NCBI RefSeq assembly: GCF_002217655.1 | Contig: NZ_NEWK01000001.1 | Location: 196,001-260,000, forward strand | Origin: Geobacillus thermocatenulatus | Lineage (GTDB): Bacteria; Bacillota; Bacilli; Bacillales; Anoxybacillaceae | Direction of reading: 5' to 3' | Length of the DNA: 64,000 nucleotides | Shown: positions 26,001-37,171 of the stretch, in pieces | Position numbering within the stretch: position 1 is the stretch's first letter | How the letters are laid out: the number at the start of each line of letters is the position of its first letter | Translations under genes and position numbers: made by a program | The notes under the pieces: generated by a model | Told to the model about the DNA's origin: nothing | The model's database searches: none | Seen by the model: only the letters and a program-made list of their open reading frames with translations

Positions 26001-26888
26001 ATGAAAAAAGTGCGCAAAGCGATCATTCCGGCAGCCGGGCTTGGGACGCGGTTTTTGCCGGCGACGAAGGCGATGCCGAAGGAGATGCTTCCGATCGTGG
26101 ACAAACCGACGATTCAATATATTGTCGAAGAAGCCATCGCCTCAGGCATTGAGGACATCATCATCGTCACCGGGAAAGGGAAGCGGGCGATTGAGGATCA
26201 TTTTGACTACGCGTTTGAGCTGGAACAGATGCTTAAGCAAAAAGGGAAGCTGGATCTGCTTGAGAAAGTGAAAGAGCCGTCGAAGGTTGACATCCACTAC
26301 ATTCGCCAAAAAGAACCGAAAGGATTGGGGCATGCGGTTTGGTGCGCGCGCAATTTCATTGGGGATGAGCCGTTTGCGGTGCTGTTGGGCGATGATATCG
26401 TCCAGGCGGAAAAGCCTTGTTTAAAGCAGCTCATTGAGCAGTATGAACAAACGTTCAGCTCGGTGATCGGCGTCAAGCGCGTGCCGGAGGAAGAGACACA
26501 CCGCTACGGGATCATCGACCCGCTCGAGCAGCAAGGCCGACGCTACCAAGTGCGCCGATTTGTCGAAAAACCAGCTCCGGGCACAGCGCCGTCGAACTTG
26601 GCGATCGTCGGACGGTACGTGTTGACGCCGGAAATTTTCTTGTTTTTGGAGAAACAAGAAGTTGGTGCGGGCGGAGAAATTCAGCTGACCGATGCGATCG
26701 GGCGGCTGAATGAAATTCAGCGCGTGTTTGCCTATGAATTTGAAGGAAAACGGTACGATGTCGGCGAAAAGCTCGGCTTTATCGAAACGACGATTGAGTT
26801 TGCCTTGCAAAACGAGGAGCTGCGGGATGATTTGCTTTCATTTTTGGAGCGGGTGGTGGCCGAGGCGAAGGGATCGAAGAGCAGCTAA
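26001..26888 (+). CDS. galU: UTP--glucose-1-phosphate uridylyltransferase (copy 2)
   Basis: The 295-residue product is close to the copy at 623-1507 over its whole length, with the same [32 protein letters not shown] and YDVGEKLGF motifs. Codon use is more GC-rich at third positions than in copy 1. ATG 26001 with GAGGAGGA ten bases upstream is preferred over the frame start at 25956. It stands alone, outside the decayed polysaccharide locus, and is probably the housekeeping gene. Confidence 0.95.
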   Translation: MKKVRKAIIPAAGLGTRFLPATKAMPKEMLPIVDKPTIQYIVEEAIASGIEDIIIVTGKGKRAIEDHFDYAFELEQMLKQKGKLDLLEKVKEPSKVDIHYIRQKEPKGLGHAVWCARNFIGDEPFAVLLGDDIVQAEKPCLKQLIEQYEQTFSSVIGVKRVPEEETHRYGIIDPLEQQGRRYQVRRFVEKPAPGTAPSNLAIVGRYVLTPEIFLFLEKQEVGAGGEIQLTDAIGRLNEIQRVFAYEFEGKRYDVGEKLGFIETTIEFALQNEELRDDLLSFLERVVAEAKGSKSS

Positions 26889-26974
26889 TTCAACAATAAG
26901 TCGTTCGCATTGACATGTTTTTCATGACGGTCTATCGTTTTTCCGAGGATGGGGACAAAAAAGGAGGGTAGGAT

Positions 26975-28288
26975 ATGGCGCGCATACGGATTGAACATTT
27001 TGGCCCTGTGGAGCTGTTTGATGAGGAGATCGCGGATGTGACCGTTTTGATTGGCCCCCAAGCGAGCGGAAAAAGTACGATCAGCAAATTGATTTTTTTC
27101 TTTCAATCCATTCCTGATGAATGGGTGAACTATTTGCTTTCAGTACGTCAAACGGAAGAACACAACCCATTTTTTGAGTTCAATAAACGTCTTCGGAGAA
27201 AATTTGTTGGGTACTTTGGCACAACCAAACATATGAAACCGTTTCATATTCGCTATGAGTATGATGTTCAAAAATTTGTTCGCCTGGATTTAAAGGACGG
27301 TTATGTACAAATCCATTTCAGTGATCCACTAAAACGGGAGATCCAGGAAAATTTTTTGCATGTTGTGCAGTTAAAAAAGGAAATGCAATACGAACAACAA
27401 CAGTTGGATGATTTTTGGAATGTTTCCTCCTGGAAAGTGCGGCAGCAAAATGTGTTGGAAAAGGTCAAAGCAGCGATCACTGAAGTATTCGGCGATTCCA
27501 AAACACCCATTTTTATCCCTGCAGGGAGAAGTCTGGTGGCCACATTGTCGGATCAGCTTCAGGATATTAACCCGCAGCAACTCGATGTGTTAACAGAACA
27601 GTTTATCGAGCGAATTAATCTGCTGAAAAAGATGTTTTCACATTCATTTGAGGAAATCATCGAAGATCGCAAAAAATTCTCGACAGAAAAAATTGACTTT
27701 GAGGCGATCCGACTGGCCATCAAGATGATCGAAGGCGTGATGAAAGGGAAATACATGTTCTCTGATTATGGGGAGCGGATTTTTTTTAATGAAAGAGAGT
27801 ATACAAAACTGAAGTTTTCCTCTTCTGGACAACAGGAAGTCGTTTGGATTTTATTGCTAATTTTCACCATCATTCTGGAACGGCAGCGAGTATTTATGGT
27901 GATTGAAGAACCGGAGGCACACTTATACCCGAACGCGCAAAAAGAAATGGTTGCCTTATTGGCGTTGCTGCTCAATGTGACGAATAGTACACTCGTGGTT
28001 ACGACTCACAGTCCATATATTTTGTCTGCTTTTAATATTTATTTGTATGCTGCCAAAATCGGAAAAAAATTGGATCGGCGTGCCAATCCAATTGTAGACC
28101 GACAGTTGCGGATTTCTCCGCAAAGGGTAAAGGCCTATATTCTGAAGAATGAAGGGGGGAGGTTCTGCTATCGAAGCATTATGGATGATGAATTGCAGTT
28201 AATGCAAGCTGAAGCGATTGATGAAGCATCATCAGCAATCAACCGTGTGCTCGATGAGCTTATGGAGGCGGAGGAAGAGGGAAAATAA
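26975..28288 (+). CDS. AAA family ATPase (AAA_15/OLD-like), candidate defence protein
   Basis: The 437-residue protein is an ABC-fold ATPase: Walker A VLIGPQASGKSTISKLIFFF (about residues 28-47), a helical insertion rich in K, E and Q, the signature-like LKFSSSGQQEVVWILLL, Walker B VFMVIEEPEAHLYPNAQ and the H-loop VVTTHSPYILSAF. No TOPRIM or other nuclease domain follows. It resembles the ATPase halves of two-gene systems such as RloA, AbiL or PARIS AriA. The next gene starts 3 bases after the stop and encodes a small nuclease-like protein. Function as a defence system is inference. Confidence 0.85.
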   Translation: MARIRIEHFGPVELFDEEIADVTVLIGPQASGKSTISKLIFFFQSIPDEWVNYLLSVRQTEEHNPFFEFNKRLRRKFVGYFGTTKHMKPFHIRYEYDVQKFVRLDLKDGYVQIHFSDPLKREIQENFLHVVQLKKEMQYEQQQLDDFWNVSSWKVRQQNVLEKVKAAITEVFGDSKTPIFIPAGRSLVATLSDQLQDINPQQLDVLTEQFIERINLLKKMFSHSFEEIIEDRKKFSTEKIDFEAIRLAIKMIEGVMKGKYMFSDYGERIFFNEREYTKLKFSSSGQQEVVWILLLIFTIILERQRVFMVIEEPEAHLYPNAQKEMVALLALLLNVTNSTLVVTTHSPYILSAFNIYLYAAKIGKKLDRRANPIVDRQLRISPQRVKAYILKNEGGRFCYRSIMDDELQLMQAEAIDEASSAINRVLDELMEAEEEGK

Positions 28289-28290
28289 AC

Positions 28291-28722
28291 ATGGCCATTG
28301 CAGAGTGGGAACATTGCTTGCAATACTGTGATCATCGAAGGTTGGCTGTCGTTGAAGAAAATGGGAGGGGAGTCCGTTTCGTCAACAAGCAGCAAAAGCA
28401 CGTCGCTTTGTACCGTGTAGATGGTTGTTTGCTCATGGAGGGAAAGCGTTGTGATTTCCTATTTTTAGTATTAGAAGAAAGCCGAGCGTTTTTTGTCGAG
28501 TTAAAAGGGTCTGATCTCGAGGAAGCTGTGAGGCAAATCATGCGAACGGTTGAACAATTAGGCAAGAAGTTGTCTGGATATCGGTTGGAAGGGCGAATTA
28601 TCATGACGCGTGTGAGAACGCCTGCTGTAAAATCGACCGATAGGATCAAGCTGGAAAAAATGTTGCGGAGAACGGGCGGTTCGTTAGCGGTGAAAGTGAA
28701 ATGGGATGAGGTAGAGGTGTAA
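28291..28722 (+). CDS. Small PD-(D/E)XK-like protein, partner of the ATPase
   Basis: This 143-residue protein shows RCDFLFLVLEESRAFFVELK, that is, a D followed by an E-L-K triad on paired strands, then a helix with EEAVRQIMRTVEQLGKKL, the usual D...(E)xK...Q order of PD-(D/E)XK nucleases. The C-terminal part (RIIMTRVRTPAVKSTDRIKL) is basic. It starts three bases after the ATPase stop, with GAGGAAGAGGG upstream, so the two are co-translated. I do not recognise a named family. An effector nuclease gated by the ATPase is the simplest reading. Confidence 0.65.
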   Translation: MAIAEWEHCLQYCDHRRLAVVEENGRGVRFVNKQQKHVALYRVDGCLLMEGKRCDFLFLVLEESRAFFVELKGSDLEEAVRQIMRTVEQLGKKLSGYRLEGRIIMTRVRTPAVKSTDRIKLEKMLRRTGGSLAVKVKWDEVEV

Positions 28723-28729
28723 AGGAACA

Positions 28730-29070
28730 TGAGGAACGGACCTGTGTTCCAAACAAAGCAAATTGATATTCCAGCAGAACAGGTTGACGGCATCCGCATT
28801 CTCGTTGACCGCCTTTGGCCGCGGTGTCAAAGGTCGAAGCGTGCCGTGACCGCTGGTGAAAGAGACTGCCCTCCAGCAATGGTTTGGCCATCGGCCGGAG
28901 CGGTTTGCCGAGTTTGCGAGAACGTATGAACAGGAGGACTGATACGACGAAGCAAGCGCTCGTTACGGAGCTGCTTTCGCTTTCCGGGACGGTGACGTTG
29001 CTTTATGCCGCCAAAGACGAGCAGCACAACCATGCCATCGTTCTTGGGGAGTTTTTGTGCAACATCGCTA
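28730..29070 (+). pseudogene. DUF488 family gene, multiply frameshifted
   Basis: The start MRNGPVFQTKQIDIPAEQVD and GIRILVDRLWPR is typical of DUF488 proteins (~115-120 residues). The frame then shifts near 28822 to give LQQWFGHRPERFAEFARTYE, and shifts again near 28940 to give TLLYAAKDEQHNHAIVLGEF. A stop also lies in the middle frame at about 28848. All parts of the domain are present in order, so the gene was inactivated recently by small indels. It lies directly before the macro-domain gene. Confidence 0.8.
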
Positions 29071-29084
29071 AGGAGGGGTTTCGG

Positions 29085-29573
29085 ATGATTCGCGCCATGG
29101 TCGGCGATCTGACCAAAGTGGAAGGGATCGAGTACATTTGCAATGCCGCCAACGGCATCGGACCGATGGGCGGTGGGGTGGCAGCGGCGATCCGCCGGGC
29201 GGGGGGACGTGTGATCGAGGAGGAAGCGATCCGCGTCTGTCAAGCGCAAGACCCTAAGCCCGGCGATTTGTACGTGACAGGGGCAGGCTCGCTGCCGTTT
29301 CGCGGGGTCATTCACTTAGTGACGATGAAGCAGCCTGCAGGGGCGACGTCGTATGACATCGTCCGGGCGTGTCTTGAGCGGCTTGTGGCGTATTGCCGAG
29401 AGCACGGAATCAAGAAGGCGGCGCTGCCAGCGTTAGGGACAGGCGTCGGAAGGCTTGACAAAGAAAACGTGGCGCGATTGTTCGTCGAGGTGCTGGGTCC
29501 GGTCGAGGATGTGGAGTTTGTGGTCGTGGACATTGATCAAGCATTTATCGATTTTGTCCAACAGCGCCAATAA
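29085..29573 (+). CDS. Macro domain protein (ADP-ribose/O-acetyl-ADP-ribose binding)
   Basis: The 162-residue product is a complete macro domain: VGDLTKVEGIEYICNAANG, GIGPMGGGVAAAIRRAGG (phosphate-binding loop), PGDLYVTGAGSLPFRGVIHL and ALPALGTGVGRLDKENVARL. Such enzymes bind or hydrolyse ADP-ribose derivatives. ATG 29085 has AAGGAGGGG seven bases upstream; the longer frame upstream belongs to the DUF488 remnant. It may act alone or have been co-transcribed with the former DUF488 gene. Confidence 0.9.
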   Translation: MIRAMVGDLTKVEGIEYICNAANGIGPMGGGVAAAIRRAGGRVIEEEAIRVCQAQDPKPGDLYVTGAGSLPFRGVIHLVTMKQPAGATSYDIVRACLERLVAYCREHGIKKAALPALGTGVGRLDKENVARLFVEVLGPVEDVEFVVVDIDQAFIDFVQQRQ

Positions 29574-29583
29574 AGGGAGAAAA

Positions 29584-29617
29584 AGGGCCTTGACTTCGTC
29601 TTGGCCCTGCTTTTTTT
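29584..29617 (+). terminator. Terminator after the macro-domain gene
   Basis: AAGGGCC and GGCCCT form a GC stem with a 13-base loop, followed by GC and seven T residues. Confidence 0.75.
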
Positions 29618-29656
29618 GGCAATGAATAACGTGTTTCCTTCTTTCTCATATCATAT

Positions 29657-29662
29657 TATAAT
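29657..29662 (+). promoter_or_regulatory. -10 box upstream of second DUF1861 gene
   Basis: A TATAAT sits in CATATTATAATAGG, about 185 bases before the DUF1861 start; the -35 region (TTTCCT) is weak. Confidence 0.4.
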
Positions 29663-29799
29663 AGGAACACACGAATGAATGAGTTTCATTGACTTCCTGA
29701 TCCGGCGGCGGGGGGTGGCATCATCGTTGGTGTCCGAATGACGAAGCCGGTGTGAAAAGGGAGTGGGGTTTCCTGTTCGAACCGCGACCAGGAAAAACG

Positions 29800-29829
29800 G
29801 CCCAAAACGCTTGTGTAAGCGTTTTGGGC
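29800..29829. promoter_or_regulatory. 30-bp perfect palindrome before second DUF1861 gene
   Basis: GCCCAAAACGCTT (29800-29812) and AAGCGTTTTGGGC (29817-29829) are exact reverse complements around GTGT. It ends ten bases before the GGAGG ribosome site and has no T-run. It contains TTGTGTAAGCGTTTT, also found before the ABC operon (20601-20615). It may be a cre-like or LacI-type operator, or an RNA hairpin controlling translation. Confidence 0.65.
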
Positions 29830-29848
29830 GCCATCCGGAGGGATGATT

Positions 29849-30820
29849 ATGTTATTCCAATCGCCAACATTGAAGACATGTCAAGTATTAGTCGATGAAT
29901 TCCGCCTGGCCCCGCAGCCGTTTGAGCCGGAAAAGCTCCGCTTTGCGGGTGTCGGGGACCGGGACGTTTACAATATTTCTGCACCGTTTGAAGATGAAGG
30001 TGAATTTGTCATCGCGGGCCGCGTCGAGTCGCGCGACAGCGAGCAGTCGGAAGTGCACTTTTTTGTCGAGCGTGACGGCGTCTGGGTTCCTCGTGAAGGG
30101 GCGCCAGTGTTCGCCCTGCAGGACCCATTTGTGGCGCGCATTCACGGCCAGTTGGTGTTTGGCGGGGTGGAGACGTTTCCGCATCCAGTGTTTGCTGGCG
30201 AGCATAGCTGGCGGACGGTCTTTTACCGCGGCCGCAATATCCGGAGTTTGAAAAAGTTCGCCGAAGGGCCGGACGGGATGAAAGATATTCGCCTTGTCGA
30301 GCTGAAAGATGGCTCGATCGGCGTGTTCACCCGGCCGCAAGGGGAAAAAGGCGGCCGCGGGAAAATCGGGTTCACCCGCATTTTCTCGCTCGATGAGTTG
30401 ACGCCGGACGTGATTGACGCCGCGCCGATTTTGGACGCCCAATTTACGGATGAAGAATGGGGCGGCGTGAACGAGGCGCATTTGCTTGCAAACGGGCTTG
30501 TTGGGGCGCTCGGCCATATCGCTTGCTTTGACGAGCACGGCAACCGCCATTACTACCCGATGGTGTTTGTGTTGAATCCCGAGACGATGGAGCGTTCGGA
30601 ATTGGAATTGCTTGCGCTTCGCTCCCACTTTTTGGACGGACCGGCGAAACGGCCGGATTTGGCGAATGTCGTCTTCAGCGGCGGACTCATCCGCAAAGGC
30701 GACGGCACCGCCGAGCTGTACGCGGGCGTCGGCGATGCTGAGGCGCAAAAAATTTCCCTGATCGACCCGTTTGCGAAATACGAAGCGCAAGAGCTTGATC
30801 GGATGTATGCTTCCGTTTAG
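29849..30820 (+). CDS. DUF1861 family protein (copy 2)
   Basis: The 323-residue protein matches copy 1 (23709-24656) over its full length, with FAGVGDRDVYNISAPFEDEG, REGAPVFALQDPFVARIHG, FGGVETFPHPVF and LDGPAKRPDLANVVFSGGLI. ATG 29849 is chosen because GGAGG would be too close to the ATG at 29843. It is monocistronic, preceded by a 30-bp palindrome, and 4 kb from the glycan operon. Its conservation suggests a distinct but related substrate or expression condition. Confidence 0.88.
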   Translation: MLFQSPTLKTCQVLVDEFRLAPQPFEPEKLRFAGVGDRDVYNISAPFEDEGEFVIAGRVESRDSEQSEVHFFVERDGVWVPREGAPVFALQDPFVARIHGQLVFGGVETFPHPVFAGEHSWRTVFYRGRNIRSLKKFAEGPDGMKDIRLVELKDGSIGVFTRPQGEKGGRGKIGFTRIFSLDELTPDVIDAAPILDAQFTDEEWGGVNEAHLLANGLVGALGHIACFDEHGNRHYYPMVFVLNPETMERSELELLALRSHFLDGPAKRPDLANVVFSGGLIRKGDGTAELYAGVGDAEAQKISLIDPFAKYEAQELDRMYASV

Positions 30821-31200
30821 CGAAAGGATCGGTGCGACAGACCTTCTCTATGAATGGGGAAGGTTGGCGGCCGGTCCTTTTTCACATTTGGCCGGCTATG
30901 TTTCTTGCCTTGTGCGAAGGGCTTCGGTTTGACATAAACGTGACTTGTTTGCGCGATAGACCATAATAGCCAGCGGCAGTCGGAGCCGCGTTGTTCTCCT
31001 AGGAGTCGGTCGGACGAAACCATTTTGGCGGATATGGATCCAAAAAATGTTCATAATGTATAAAACGGAAGATTTTGCATTCATATTCGCTGACTTCAAT
31101 CCATTGGACGGATTCTTAGGGAAGACCCTTTTCGCCTCCCATTGCCCCTTTCGAAGCCATCCAGTATACTGAGAAAAAAGGGAATGGGGAGGGGCCTTCG
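30821..31200. other. Gene-free stretch
   Basis: No gene is visible in these 380 bases. An inverted repeat ACCTTC...GAAGGT (30841-30866) followed by GGTCCTTTTT may end the DUF1861 transcript. GGGGAGGGG (31188-31196) is the ribosome site of the Uma2 gene. Confidence 0.4.
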
Positions 31201-31764
31201 TTGTCTTTTCCGCTTGCTTCTGGCGTGTCGTATGAGCGCTATTGGGTCCTGCGTGAACAAAGCGATGATCGTTTAGAGTATATTGATCGGGCCGTGTATA
31301 TGACCCCGTCGCCAAGCGTGCGGCATCAGCTCATCTCGAGCCGGCTTCATTTTCAGTTCAGTTTGTTTTTTCGAGGAAAGCCGTGCGATGTGCTGGCGGC
31401 GCCGCTTGATGTGGAGCTTGTTGATGAGCAAACAGGGGAACGACATGTGGTCGTTCCCGACTTGACGGTCATTTGCGGCGAAGAACGATTGGATGGAACG
31501 AAGTATATCGGAGTGCCGCCGCTGATCGTCGAGATTTTAAGTCCGTCGAACCAGGCGCATGATCTTGTCACCAAGTTCAATTTGTACATGGCATGCGGTG
31601 TCCATGAATATTGGATCGTCAATCCGATGAAGCAGGCTGTGACGGTGTATGTGCTCAATGAGGAACGGCTGTATGAGCAGGCGGATGTTCAAGTGAAAAC
31701 GGGAACGGTTCGCTCCGTGTATTTTCCGGGGCTTGCAATCGACATGCCCGAATTGTTTCGTTGA
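31201..31764 (+). CDS. Uma2 family endonuclease-like protein
   Basis: This 187-residue PF05685 protein has a restriction-endonuclease-like fold: YIDRAVYMTPSPSVRHQLIS, VVVPDLTVICGEERLD (metal-binding D), PPLIVEILSPSNQAHDLVTK (E of the E-x-K-like motif) and YMACGVHEYWIVNPMKQAVT. Uma2 proteins are abundant in cyanobacteria and thermophilic Firmicutes; their role is unknown. The start is TTG 31201 with GGGGAGGGG upstream. A perfect hairpin follows. Confidence 0.85.
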   Translation: MSFPLASGVSYERYWVLREQSDDRLEYIDRAVYMTPSPSVRHQLISSRLHFQFSLFFRGKPCDVLAAPLDVELVDEQTGERHVVVPDLTVICGEERLDGTKYIGVPPLIVEILSPSNQAHDLVTKFNLYMACGVHEYWIVNPMKQAVTVYVLNEERLYEQADVQVKTGTVRSVYFPGLAIDMPELFR

Positions 31765-31793
31765 CAAGGTGCTGAGAGGATGGCTTGAAAGCG

Positions 31794-31823
31794 AACAGCG
31801 TGGGATCAATCCCACGCTGTTTC
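31794..31823 (+). terminator. Hairpin after Uma2 gene
   Basis: AACAGCGTGGGAT and ATCCCACGCTGTT pair perfectly over 13 bp with a CA loop; only three T residues follow. A stable transcript end. Confidence 0.7.
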
Positions 31824-31957
31824 CGTGAAAATGCGCGTGCCTTGATGATTCATGTTCATGCCCGGGTGAAGGGCAAAACGTTGCCCATGAGATGTTTCGA
31901 TGAACACACGTGCCTGGATGATCCTTTTCATGGCTGGACAAAGAGCAACACTTGTTG

Positions 31958-32358
31958 GTCAACTACCCCCACTTCGCTAACGCTTGAGTGGGGGCTTGCA
32001 ACTCCCCAGAAGTGCGAGCGGACTTCGTCCTCCTTCCTTGATTTGGGGTTGCATCAGGGGCAGGTTGACAACTACCCAACGACGCCGGTCATGCCTGCAT
32101 CGTTACCGATTCTCTCGGTGTGTCTGTTGGCAGTACTTGGCTTCCACACACAACAGACGGACCTACGCTCGATGTTTGACGGTTGCCACGTTTCCTGCAA
32201 CCCACTCCATCCATCGAGCAGCCGTGATTGGAGTGCCTTTATTGAACAGTTTTCTCCACGTCTTTATTCGATCATACACAAAAGAAAGGGGGAACGCGCA
32301 TTCCTCTCCCACTTACTCCCTTTGGTCGTTGAAGTGGAAGTCTCCTGCGCGAAATAGG
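31958..32358 (-). mobile_element. IS200/IS605-type relic A, no transposase left
   Basis: Read on the minus strand, the left end (32358 downward) carries the hairpin CTTCCACTTCAAC...AAGTGGGAG and the right end carries AGCCCCCACT...AGTGGGGGTAGTTGAC, the same ends as relic B at 60813-61538. The flanking TTCAT at 32359-32363 fits a target/TAM pentamer. Between the ends lies ~270 bases of structured, non-coding sequence (for example TGTCTGTTGGC / GCCAACAGACA) that looks like an omega-RNA scaffold, plus a short coding scrap. No tnpA or tnpB remains. Confidence 0.65.
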
Positions 32359-32409
32359 ATGAAGTTTTTCTGTGTCCAACAGGATGTTCATCGCCTGCGT
32401 GATGTCCCT

Positions 32410-32526
32410 TTACGGTTGCTTTTGCCGCTTTTCTCGCTCTTTCAACTTTTCTTCCATCCGCTTCAGCAGCTTTTCCCAAGGGTTTTCGGCCGTTTTTTTC
32501 TTGCGCTTTCGTTTTTCTTCCGCCAT
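32410..32526 (-). CDS. 38-residue highly charged protein after ywqA
   Basis: An ORF too short for usual gene callers: MAEEKRKRKKKTAEN, then WEKLLKRMEEKLKEREKRQ. It has AAGGAGG eight bases upstream and starts two bases after the ywqA stop (TGAGCATG), so it is translationally coupled to the helicase gene. Nearly every second residue is K, R or E and it is predicted as one helix. It could be a small helicase partner or nucleic-acid-binding peptide; I recognise no family. Confidence 0.6.
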   Translation of the reverse strand: MAEEKRKRKKKTAENPWEKLLKRMEEKLKEREKRQKQP

Positions 32527-32528
32527 GC

Positions 32529-35284
<2,756 letters not shown>

Positions 35285-35288
<4 letters not shown>

Positions 35289-36928
35289 GGAAGCAGTTTT
35301 CCTTTCTTTAATTCTTCATGAAACGCGCGCAGGCGCGCCGTTTTGGCGAGCAGCTGTTCAAGATACGCTTCCCATTGATCGAATCGCTTCATCGAGCGGT
35401 AATGAGCCCGCATCGTTTTCAAGTGGCGGACCGCCCTTTGGTAGCTTGACCGGTTTTTCTCGTTGAGCAGCTTGATCACGGTCCGATGATATAACGGCAT
35501 GACAAGATCCGTCCCGCGCGCTTGCAATGTTTTGAGCAGCTGCGGATGCAGCTCATCAGCGGTGATGTTCGCCCATAAGAATAGGTCCACGACTTCCCGG
35601 TAGCGTCCTTGCCGATACAAAAAGTTGGTGTACTCGTTGACGCTGTACGGAAGGCTTCGCTGCAAAAAATCTTCCCATGCGTCCGAGCGGTTTCGTTGCC
35701 GGGCGTACATTTCAAACCAGTGCGCCGCTTCGTCCAAAAAACGGCTTCGGATGGGAGCGGGTATATGCGAAAGATAAAGCGGCCAATCGTCTTTTGCTTT
35801 TTCCCAAACGGCTTCAAACCGTTTCAAGAGGCCGTTTTGAATGAATCGCCCCATCCATTCCACCAAAAACAAGCCTGCCTGATCGGGGAACGCGCGGTAA
35901 AGCGCCATCGCTTCGTCGTCTTCGCCAAGCAAAAAGGAAAGATGAGCCGCCGCCATAGCGGCGCGGATGTCGTCTCGGTCTTTGGCGAGCCGAAGGAGTT
36001 CGGCTCGTTCCTCTTGCCGCCATGTGGGCTTGGTGAACAGCGATTCCCACGCGGTTGTGTAAAAGTCATAGCCGAATGATGACAGCCCTCCGTCCAAAAA
36101 CAGTACATCACGAACATACGGAATCGTCTGTTCAATCAACGCGTTGAGCGACCGCGGCAGCGATTGAGTAGACAATTTTTCCAAGGCGTCAAAGGCGCGG
36201 TCGGCGACATAGTTGACGTCCTGCTGCCAGGAAAACTGTCCGTAAGAGGCGAATACGACGTCGTTCCACCCTTGCGCCTCCCCGTACTGCCGAAGCTTTT
36301 CCAACAAAAAGAGGGCGGCATGAAGCTCCCGCAACGGACGGGCGCCAGCTTGCTTCCCTTCGTTTTTGCCAAGTTTCGGGAGCAGCTGGAAGGCTAAACG
36401 GTACGGCCAGTTTTGGCCGTTTTGATGGCGGGAGAAAAAGTCTTCATACTGTTTCTCGAACTGGCCCCGCCAATCTTCAACCGTTTCATTGGCTGTGATC
36501 GAAAGGCCTGCCGTTTTCCCCGCGCGTTTTGGAGCAGGCGTTTTTGGTTCATGGACAGCGGATTCTTTCCACAACGCACCGATTTGCCCTTTTTTCCAAA
36601 GGCGGAACAGCTCGCCAACGTCGAACACGTTGCCGTATATATAAAAGAACAGCGCCAAAACGTGTGGACACAGCCCTTCCGTCCCGCACGGGCAGCGATG
36701 GCGGCGGGTGACGTTGGACAAATCAACCATGACGTCATGAGGAGTTTTGTCAGACACGACCCCTTCCACTTCATGGCTGTTGATGACCATCACGTTATAG
36801 ACGAACCCGTATCTGGACAAATCCCGTCCTTTTTGAATGAGATTGTGGAAAATGGGATACGGCAATTCTTTCACCAATTCTTCTGCCGCTTGCCGCAAAA
36901 GCGGTTTGGAGATCGTGGTCTGCAACAT
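35285..36928 (-). CDS. ywqB: SWIM zinc-finger protein YwqB
   Basis: The 547-residue protein carries a SWIM zinc finger, HRCPCGTEGLCPHVLALFFY (C-x-C...C-x-H), at about residues 70-90; the rest is alpha-helical with TPR-like segments. SWIM proteins bind DNA or proteins and this one always accompanies the SNF2 helicase encoded next. ATG 36928 has AAAGGA upstream; the frame start at 36952 has no ribosome site. A -10-like TATAAT lies on the minus strand at 36966-36971. Confidence 0.9.
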
Positions 36929-37096
36929 GTCGGTCCGTCCTTTCCGATCCATTCCTTATCATCCTATTATAGCATGTGACAGCGTGTCGAAAAAAGAGGG
37001 GCAATGTGACAAAACGCGTCTGTTCTCGAGCCGGCATGAAAGGACATTGCGAGCTTTTGAACGTGTACGCGTTTTGATAGAAAGAAAGCTGGTGAT

Positions 37097-37125
37097 GGTT
37101 GAACGTCTATCGATGATGGTATAAT
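37097..37125 (+). promoter_or_regulatory. Promoter of the first SEC-C gene
   Basis: TATAAT at 37120-37125 with an upstream TGG (extended -10). Upstream GGTTGA or TTGAAC at 37097-37104 is a weak -35 element. It is 47 bases before the chosen start. Confidence 0.5.
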
Positions 37126-37171
37126 AGGAATAGAAAAAGTCCAAATGGAAAAGAAAGCAGGTGCATCGAAT

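Noticed and set aside
35824-36135. Minus- and plus-strand ORFs inside ywqA and ywqB (for example 33869-34261, 34054-34797, 35609-36079)
   Set aside because: They lie in alternate frames of clearly real genes, lack ribosome sites and have composition expected of antisense GC-rich frames.
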